From positions 1 through 21,995 of the forward strand of contig QXVZ01018522.1 of the NCBI GenBank assembly GCA_008931825.1: a stretch of 21,995 nt of DNA, given 5' to 3'. This stretch comes from Phallusia fumigata. Lineage: Eukaryota > Chordata > Ascidiacea > Phlebobranchia > Ascidiidae. The notes below the pieces were generated by a model. The model searched no databases. It worked only from the letters and a program-made list of their open reading frames with translations, and had not been told where the DNA came from. Made by a program: the position numbers and the translations under genes. Positions 1-8,300 of the stretch are shown piece by piece (position 1 is the stretch's first letter; each line of letters begins with the position of its first letter).

Positions 1-28
1 ACAGGTACGGTTCGCTCTTCGCAGCGAG
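1..28 (+). CDS. Partial exon of the left-edge gene
   Basis: The donor is GCAGCGAG|gtacgc at 28/29. Read in the phase required by the next exon, the bases are open and end in ...FALRSE. An alternative donor at ACAG|gtacgg (4/5) would leave almost no exon in the window. Confidence 0.4.
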
Positions 29-768
29 GTACGCACAACATAAAACGTACGGTACCGTACTGACATCCACGATGCACAGAAAATCCATATTATAACAAAC
101 TAAAAGTAACTTATATGTAGAAATCATTGGTGCTGACCCGTTCCCGTGCTAGGCCACTGTTGCTTGCTGCATTCAACGAATGTTTGTAACTTGTATGCTC
201 CACAGCTTTAATGGTTTTGGTGGTAATTCAGATTTGGCATTTTTGATTTAGATTGCAAATAGAGATGGCTACGAAGAGAGACCCGGAACAGAGAATGCCG
301 AAGTCCTAACCAACAACTTGATTGCTGCTCGAGGTATGTCATAAAACAGAAACTTTAAACATACAAGCCGTTTGCAAAAAAAAAACAATAAATCGTTGCT
401 TAGATTTGTTGTTTTATGTCTACTCAAATTCAGCTTATTCTGGTAAATCAAACAGACATGTAAACAGGAGAAAAATCAAACATCTTTTTATATTACGACT
501 TCACGTTATGAGTGAATTGATTGCAAGATTACTCCTGTTTTGTGCATTATTGGAATGTTATTTTTGCAATTGCACGATTTGGTCCATTGCGCCAAATAAT
601 TGCAACACTAGTATATGGAATAAAACTATAGTTTGAAGTATTTTTTCCAAAATAGCTTCATAGATTTTAAAATGGCGTACTAGTTACACTTTTATAGTTT
701 TCTCTGAACCAGTGGTCCTGGCTCCCACCAGGGGTGTACCACCAATCGGCGATCTCTTGTTCAACTAG
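1..768 (+). CDS. 3' end of an unrecognised plus-strand gene (partial, three exons)
   Basis: Three exons join in phase: 1-28 (open to the left edge), 252-333 and 713-768 with stop TAG at 766-768. Splice sites are GCGAG|gtacgc, tttgatttag|ATTGCA, CTCGAG|gtatgt and ttctctgaaccag|TGGTCC. The joined frame gives a 54-residue C-terminus rich in charged and polar residues, with TENAEVLTNNLIAAR in the middle exon and a hydrophobic tail ending GVPPIGDLLFN. No membrane segment or named domain is visible and I do not recognise the family. AATAAA at 915-920 lies about 150 bases after the stop. The gene converges on the SLC5 gene. The middle exon has a second open frame ending at a TAA near 307-309, so the frame is not fully certain; the phase match across both introns favours the one given. 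Confidence 0.55.
47..60. repeat. 14-base perfect palindrome
   Basis: GTACGGTACCGTAC reads the same on both strands. It lies in the first intron of the left-edge gene and no function is implied. Confidence 0.6.
252..333 (+). CDS. Internal exon of the left-edge gene
   Basis: The acceptor is tttttgatttag and the donor CTCGAG|gtatgt. The 82-base exon reads IANRDGYEERPG, then TENAEVLTNNLIAAR, and ends with one base of the next codon. Confidence 0.55.
713..768 (+). CDS. Terminal exon of the left-edge gene
   Basis: The acceptor has a clear pyrimidine tract (tttctctgaaccag). Two bases complete a Val codon, then the frame runs VLAPTRGVPPIGDLLFN to TAG. Confidence 0.5.
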
Positions 769-914
769 CTGGAACGGAAATGGGAACATTCGACGTCGAT
801 TCTCCAAATAATATGACGAAAACCTACGACATTGTACATTTCTTTCAAAGCGTTAAAGATGTTTGTTTTCTTGTATGTAGGCTTGTCAATTCTCAAATGT
901 GAATTTTAAATTTA

Positions 915-920
915 AATAAA
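915..920 (+). terminator. Polyadenylation signal AATAAA for the left-edge gene
   Basis: AATAAA lies in an A/T-rich stretch about 147 bases downstream of the TAG at 766-768, in the orientation of that gene. Confidence 0.45.
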
Positions 921-1789
921 TTTTACCACATTTTCCTTTCCATAGTGCTACCTAGTTAAAACTTTAAAAATGACTTTTTGTGTTACCTCCACAAGTAGGT
1001 AAAAACAATATTATTTTCGGCACCGTATATTGCAAACAAACGCCTTTAAAGGTTGTATCAGGCCTCCTTTGTGTCATCTTAGGCGCAAGTGAGTTATAGT
1101 CAAATCACTTGGACAACGCTGCTTTTGGTTTTTCCGTACATTAGTAACAATGCACGCGGATACCACAGCATTGCTAACTACTTATCTCTGTGAAAAACGA
1201 AAAACTGTTTACGCTGGTTGCTCAAAACGTACGCTTTGCATTTGATGCTTGGTTTGAAATGTTTCTTCGTTGTAAACCTGGTGTGCCCAAAGTACGACTC
1301 GTGACCGCATGAACATAGCCTGCCAAAGTTGGATTGGGCTTTTGGGTTTAAGCAACATGCGATTTAACGCAAAGGCTTTCCATGCTACTTGATTTATCGG
1401 CATGAAGAAAGAAACACAATTTTAGTCTGGTAAGGTCGTTGGGCAGCCGTGCATTCGTTTACGAGTTTTATGGTTAAAACCAGTGGAAAAAATGCCGGCC
1501 CGCCTTCACGCGAATAAAATGTAAAAAAGTTTGGACACCCCTGTTGTGAACGTTTACTGACCCCAGTCATTCACCAAACATATTGTATATTTGGTATTTT
1601 TGGGCAAAGGTAAACTGTTTGTGTGTTTTTACAACGTGTACAGTTGAACAATATGCGAAACGTGTCCCACTTATCGTTTTAGATGATGCATTCCAAATTT
1701 ATACTGGCTATGCTAATTACCATCACTGGCGCAAATCCAGTAAAATTGTCAAGGGGATGTTTGACTGCTGTGTAAAGTTTTTGTGTAGA

Positions 1790-1825
1790 TGACGTCACAT
1801 CGATTGGCGGAAAGTTATGACGTCA
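1790..1825. promoter_or_regulatory. Paired palindromic CRE-like sites
   Basis: TGACGTCA occurs at 1790-1797 and 1818-1825 with ATTGG between them. This is the full CREB/ATF consensus; two more lie at 2475-2482 and 3260-3267. Function is not shown. Confidence 0.4.
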
Positions 1826-2029
1826 CAATACATATTTTTTGTGTAACAAATAATGGTTTACCTTCCCAATGAGACCATTTTGACTGTGGCATAAGTATGT
1901 TTTTTAAATGGTATAATCGTTTTAATGCTACAACAATCAAGGTTTTTACAATTTTAAACAAGATTTTTGGTTTCACCATTGTTTAAAAAAATACAGCCGT
2001 ATCTCTTTTTTGAAACGAACAAAAGTATT

Positions 2030-2047
2030 GGGGGGGTGGGGGGTGGG
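2030..2047 (+). other. G-quadruplex-capable tract
   Basis: The pattern is seven Gs, T, six Gs, T, three Gs, which supplies at least four runs of three Gs with one-base loops on the plus strand. It lies about 145 bases beyond the SLC5 stop codon. Confidence 0.6.
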
Positions 2048-2190
2048 CAGAGAAACTAAATCCCCTTCTTCAACCCAAAACTCTTGTGCTAATTACCTAT
2101 TTAAACGATTCAATGTGTGATGTAAATTATTGTGTGATGTTAATAGTGTGCGTAAATACAATCGACCACTCTAAAAACTGGTGTTGAAAT

Positions 2191-2399
2191 CTAAACCGAC
2201 TTATCAACAGATAAATCATCTTGAGACAGGCAATTAAGTTGCTGTGTTTCAAAATCCTTGCCCTCTTCTTTTGAATCGAGCTCTTCTCGAAGTGGGGGCA
2301 CCCCGAAGCGGAAAAACTTGACCACGCTTTTTGGCAGCAGTTTGTTGTCGACAAAAGGGACGAACAACCTCGGGTCAGATTTGGCAGGATTATTGGCTC
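2191..2399 (-). CDS. SLC5 gene exon 13 (C-terminus and stop)
   Basis: The cytoplasmic tail starts GANNPAKSDPRLFVPFVDNK and ends NCLSQDDLSVDKSV before TAG (complement of 2191-2193). It is rich in Glu, Asp and Lys and has no membrane segment. Acceptor is gcag|GAGCC. Confidence 0.88.
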
Positions 2400-5300
2400 C
2401 TGCAAAAAAAATCAACACTGGTGGCAAAGCATATTTTGTGAACCAAGTTGAGCGACCTCATTGTTTGAAAACAGTGACGTCATCAACGTGCCAGGCAAAG
2501 TCAGTTTGGACTAAATTTGTAAACTGGCCCACTGCGTTGAAAATGCTGCCGACCCCATTGGTTAGACAACGTTAATTACGCGTTCAAAGTTAGAGGCATT
2601 AACACAGAACATATTGGAACATCCAAACAACTTTTTGCGATGTATCACAAAATCTTCTCGCTGACCGAAAGTCCAGTTTGCTGGACAAAAGTGTCCAAAA
2701 CCTGTTTATGTTAGGCCACTCGGTACTGCGAGATGTGTTGGATTTTTTTCCTTAACACAGCAGCACCAGATTACCAAAGCTTGATTGTCCGAGCATCGGT
2801 AAAACTGTCTACTCGGGCTTTCAGATAAACGCCAGTTACTTGTTATGAAGCAGGAAGGATTTAAACATAGAGCACTACCTGTGAGAAATGACGTTGCTAT
2901 GCCGACCGGAAGCGCAACAAGAAATGAGAGACAAGCGTAGTAGAGATGAGAAGTTGCTAAAAATCCTTGAACATGTTGCGGGTTACTATAGAGATGAAAC
3001 ACAATGCTTATTTTGGGCAATTTGTTATGACAAGCTTTATTGCTAAATTTACGCCACGCGAACTACTTGAAATAAAGCGTTCGTTTTTCCAACCTGCTAG
3101 AAGTTGAAATATACTGAATTGTCGTTTTCCATACTGAAACCTGGTTGCATTTTCCATTTTTCAGGGGGTGAATTATCGCTTTTTGTTTCCGTTACACTGA
3201 AATATTTAACTTTGAAGAATATATAGTTTCATGTGTGCTCATTTGTCATTTTGCATCTGTGACGTCACACTGTATTTTTTGAAAAAGTGGCAATTTAAAT
3301 TCATCACGTTCTTCTCAAAGGAGTAACGTTAACAAAAACGTTAAGGACCATTGCCTTACGAAACAAGCTGAAACGCGTTCACAGATTTTAACACTAACCT
3401 ATTTAAATCATCTTTTCGAAAACCACTAGGTGGCGATGGCGGACCACACTTAGAGAATCACTGAACCACACTGACCTTTGTTCAATAATACCCGTAGTTG
3501 CCTCAAAGTTCGCAGCTTCATTGTAAAATTGAGATGTGCTGTTGCCGGGGTCTGTAGCGACGGTTGTTGGCACTGCACATTGGTCTGTTGTCGTCGGAAG
3601 AAAGTCATACTTTTCTGGAGGCCTTCCGAAAACCAAAGCCACGACACCCATGCTACCAATCAATATGGTACTGAAAAGTTGAGCAACAAATGCTCCCTGC
3701 CAAATCGTGATAGTGAGTAAAGTTGCAAAACATGCAAAACTGGAGGTAATTATCGAGATTGTCTCTGCAATGGACATTGACAAGCACAACGTGAATATTT
3801 GTAAAGTAAAGCCTGTGACTTTGCCTCAAGGGTGTGTGCTTTGTTTTAGATTTGATTTTTACTGTACAACAGTATTTGTGTCATACCCCTTTTTTAAAAA
3901 AAGGTGTTCAGTGTATTTTCTTGTACTTAAGTTGCAATCTGCAAAAACGAGTTGTCAGGGACCAGTTAGCTATATTTATAAATGGACAACAAAATCCCGA
4001 AAGAAACCAAAAGCGATTGAGTAAAAGTTACTCTTTAAACGGTGTTTTTATGGCTCTGCAATGCACATTTCCTCTTTAATGGGTCATACGTTGCAGTATG
4101 TTAGGTGCTGGTCAAAAGTAAATACGGAGGGGGCATTTTGTAAACCCTAGTGCTTCGATGCCATCTTGCCACACAATGACAAAATACTGGTTTACTTTCC
4201 AGCGTTTTGAAAAGGTGGCAGAATTAAACCATTAACTAAGTCACTGAAATACGTTCAGTGCAATTTTGACGTTACTTACGATTGTATTGCACCAAGGCAG
4301 AAACAATCCCAGGGTGTAGACGCCAAGGAGGGGGCCTGCCAATGAACCAAATATCGTGAAACCCACTTGAAAGATTGTTGCGTCAATAAACTGGATGCAT
4401 AGAGAGATAGCCATCACCACAATTCCGAGGACCATAACTGCAAACGTCGGCACGGTATAAGTCAGGGGTTCTTGATTTATTTTATTCTATAGGAGCCCGA
4501 TATCCAAAGCTAAAATCCCCCCAGCAGTAAATTGTACCTAGTATGTTTATGTCATCATTTTGGGTAAAAAATTATGCCTCAGTATTTGCTTTTGCAAAAC
4601 TGTCAGCCGCCTACACCTACGGCATATTTTCTGTGGTATTTTCTGGCGGTTTGACCTGACCTGTTATTTTGCTGATGGCGAGTCGTTTAATTTCGCTCAG
4701 GTTTGGGAAGCAAGGCGAAATAAAATCTTCGAGAATGAGCGCGCCACACGCGTTGAGTCCGGATGAAACTGTGCTGTGGAATGAAACAAACTAGATGGCG
4801 ATTTAGGTTGACGCCGCAAGATTTTGTGAAACTTTTGATAAACAGCGACTTTAAGCGCGGGATATTACAACTATACGACAGGTTTTCTTTTCCTGTCGAA
4901 TCCCGACCTCTTTCCCTACCACGGGTAGTTAGATTTCAAGATCCCCTCGGCTGGTTCTAACAACGTCCCCTCCTAGTCGTGTTTCTCAATTAGCCAAACT
5001 CACTCCCTTGGACGCCCCGTCGGTGTCGCTTCCGCGCTTTCAGCCTCGAGTCATCAATTGTCTCTTTATTTTTTTGCGGACTCATAACATTTTATCATTG
5101 TGCAGCATATCCCGGCCAGATGATTGATTTAGTGATACGGTNTGTTTTTATGGCTCTGCAATGCACATTTCCTCTTTAATGGGTCATACGTTGCAGTATG
5201 TTAGGTGCTGGTCAAAAGTAAATACGGAGGGGGCATTTTGTAAACCCTAGTGCTTCGATGCCATCTTGCCACACAATGACAAAATACTGGTTTACTTTCC

Positions 5301-8300
5301 AGCGTTTTGAAAAGGTGGCAGAATTAAACCATTAACTAAGTCACTGAAATACGTTCAGTGCAATTTTGACGTTACTTACGATTGTATTGCACCAAGGCAG
5401 AAACAATCCCAGGGTGTAGACGCCAAGGAGGGGGCCTGCCAATGAACCAAATATCGTGAAACCCACTTGAAAGATTGTTGCGTCAATAAACTGGATGCAT
5501 AGAGAGATAGCCATCACCACAATTCCGAGGACCATAACTGCAAACGTCGGCACGGTATAAGTCAGGGGTTCTTGATTTATTTTATTCTATAGGAGCCCGA
5601 TATCCAAAGCTAAAATCCCCCCAGCAGTAAATTGTACCTAGTATGTTTATGTCATCATTTTGGGTAAAAAATTATGCCTCAGTATTTGCTTTTGCAAAAC
5701 TGTCAGCCGCCTACACCTACGGCATATTTTCTGTGGTATTTTCTGGCGGTTTGACCTGACCTGTTATTTTGCTGATGGCGAGTCGTTTAATTTCGCTCAG
5801 GTTTGGGAAGCAAGGCGAAATAAAATCTTCGAGAATGAGCGCGCCACACGCGTTGAGTCCGGATGAAACTGTGCTGTGGAATGAAACAAACTAGATGGCG
5901 ATTTAGGTTGACGCCGCAAGATTTTGTGAAACTTTTGATAAACAGCGACTTTAAGCGCGGGATATTACAACTATACGGCAGGGTTTCTTTTCCTGTCGAA
6001 TCCCGCCCTCTTTTCCTACCACGGATAGTTAGATTTCAAGATCCCATCGGCTGGTTCTAACAACGTCCCCTCCTAGTCGTGTTTCTCAATTAGCCAAACT
6101 CACTCCCTTGGACGCCCCGTCGGTGTCGCTTCCGCGCGTTCAGCCTCGAGTCATCAATTGTCTCTTTATTTTTTTGCGGACTCATAACATTTTATCATTG
6201 TGCAGCATATCCCGGCCTGATGATTGTTTTAGTGCTACGGTGTCGCTGTGTTTCTTTTTATGTGACCGTAATCGAATCGTTATCATGGGGTTAAAAAGAA
6301 GCTTATTACTAGGCCACATACCAAAACCTATACAGTGCTACACTTTTCTTCTTTATGTACCTTAGCGTCGCGCTGAACGCGGCCGATACAAAAAGCCCAG
6401 CCATTCCCGGAATGGAGCGAAACACGTTCACTGCTAAATAAGGCATCAGTTGGTCCGGTTTTTCAATCTCCCCGGTCTTTATTGGATCACAGCCCTCAAA
6501 ATAGGTGTACATCAAACAGCCATTAAAACTGGACGTGAAAAAGAAAGTGGTGGTAAACACGAGGGAGATTCCTGCAGCGCTGTAAAAAAACGCAACTCAT
6601 TACAGCAAGATTAGCTATAAGCAAGATAACATAGCGTTTAAAAAGGTTTGCACTCGCTAGCTTTTATATTATTTGTAAGCAATTTTGAACCAAGGGCCAA
6701 CACCAAGATCAGCAAAGTCTCAGCGTGCCGTACGAAATTTCCACTTACAATCCTGCTCTCTTCAGCAATTGTGATATGTTGCTAAAAACCTAAGGCGAAT
6801 TCGGACATTTCAGGTTATCTCCTTATTTGGCTACAGATTAAACCTAACGAAAGTAATAACAGTTAATAACAAAAACGACATATTCTTAAGTAGGCAATTT
6901 GCTGAGGGCTGAGGGTTGTCGACCATTAGTCTATCATTGAAGTTGTGGTTAAACAGCTTACTTGTCGCATTTAGGCAGCCAGAATGCTAAAAACTTAGGG
7001 ATTAGCCGAACCGAGCCAAAACCCGAGTACTCGGTACCGGGAATCGCAATTTTTGATGCTCGGCGCTCGTATCGGCCGAGCAGTCGCATAAACTAAGCCG
7101 ACCATTAGACAAAAAATTCAAATTTAATCTAAACTGAATTTAAAACAACTTAATTACTGCGAAACCGCACTACGAATTGATTATTAGCTTATTTGCACAA
7201 TAATGTGATGAGCGAGTGACAAACGGGTTTTTTAATATCACAATACAACATGTGTTCCTTTGTTTTGCTAATGAACATGTGCAACAAATAGGTTGTACGG
7301 AGTGCACTGAGCGTGCTCGACCGAGCACCGAGCGTTAACGTGAGATGCTCGGTGCTCGACCAAACAGGACGCTTGCAGTTTTGACCCATCCCTGCTAAAA
7401 ACCACCACATAGGCATTTGTACAGAAAAACGTATGGTCCTTACATTCTTGCTCCACTGATTGATCGACATGCCATGAAGCGCTGAGCAATCGGCTGGCTC
7501 GTTCCTATTGTGCACCATGCAAAACCCTGGCCAATCATGATTGTCCAAAACGTATAGGGCAGAGTTGGGTCAAACACAAAACTGCAAAAAAATACATCAT
7601 GTTTTCCAAGGTGCTAAAGTTTAAATGCCAATTTAATAGGTGAGGTGTACACAATGCTGGAATATACTATGCAACAACGGAGGGTACCGTAGTTTTGCAC
7701 GTTAATATAATAACTGGTGTTTAGCTGTAATCTTGACAATACAATTTATGTTTTTTTATTACCATCTGGCATTGTAGAGAACTTACTTGATTGCTGTTAA
7801 TCTTTCGCCTCTTTCCAGTGCAGCCCACACATTATCTAAACCACCGACGTCATAGAGCGTTTTTCCCAAAGCCGCGAACATTCCACCTCCCATGATAAAA
7901 GCCTGCAGGGCGTCGGTCCAAATCACAGCTTTCATGCCACCCTTAATAAAATATTTTATGACATGACCAGCAGTGTTCCCTCTAAGATGCGCAGTATCAC
8001 CAGACCATTTGCTCAGTGAAATCAGATTCTTGCGCATTTGCAACCGATTTTATGCTTATTCTAATAACTCACAAACTTTGTAGTTCGGTAACTGAAACTC
8101 TAATTGGGGGACTATTACAACATTGAAGGCTCTGCTAACTCAGCTTTAAAATTACCCTGCTCATCAAAACAAACATTTGCTAAGTGTAATATTTTCTTAG
8201 AGCACTGGACATGACAAAGAAAACCAATAACACCGAAAGTAAACTCACCAAAGCCGTGTAAAATGTGCAGACCAGCGTTATCATAACTACATTGAAATTG

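Larger units (their letters stand above)
921..2190. other. Convergent intergenic stretch
   Basis: I see no exon with supported splice sites on either strand. The stretch holds two perfect TGACGTCA palindromes (1790-1797, 1818-1825) around an inverted CCAAT box (ATTGG, 1803-1807), and a G-rich tract at 2030-2047. The 3' UTR of the SLC5 gene must end here, but no canonical minus-strand AATAAA is evident; ATTAAA (complement of 1921-1926) is a weak candidate. Confidence 0.5.
4043..5141. repeat. 1,099-base direct repeat, copy A
   Basis: It matches 5143-6241 at a fixed offset of 1,100. The first 835 bases appear identical; about ten differences (first at 4878/5978, last at 5135/6235) all fall in the final 264 bases before the N at 5142. 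That pattern suits an unmerged contig overlap with a poor contig end. Confidence 0.9.
5143..6241. repeat. 1,099-base direct repeat, copy B
   Basis: Second copy of 4043-5141, starting straight after the single N at 5142. It carries SLC5 exons 9 and 10 and joins smoothly to exon 8 at 6361-6579. Confidence 0.9.

Noticed and set aside
4560-4960. Plus-strand reading frames (and their repeats at 5660-6060)
   Set aside because: They lie opposite SLC5 exon 9, which has family similarity, matched phases and good splice sites; the plus frames resemble nothing known.
5563-5760. Apparent absence of the TM8 exon between exons 8 and 10
   Set aside because: The exon was found at 5761-5873 on the minus strand; it is short and lacks ATG, so it is easily missed. 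The gene is not missing TM8.
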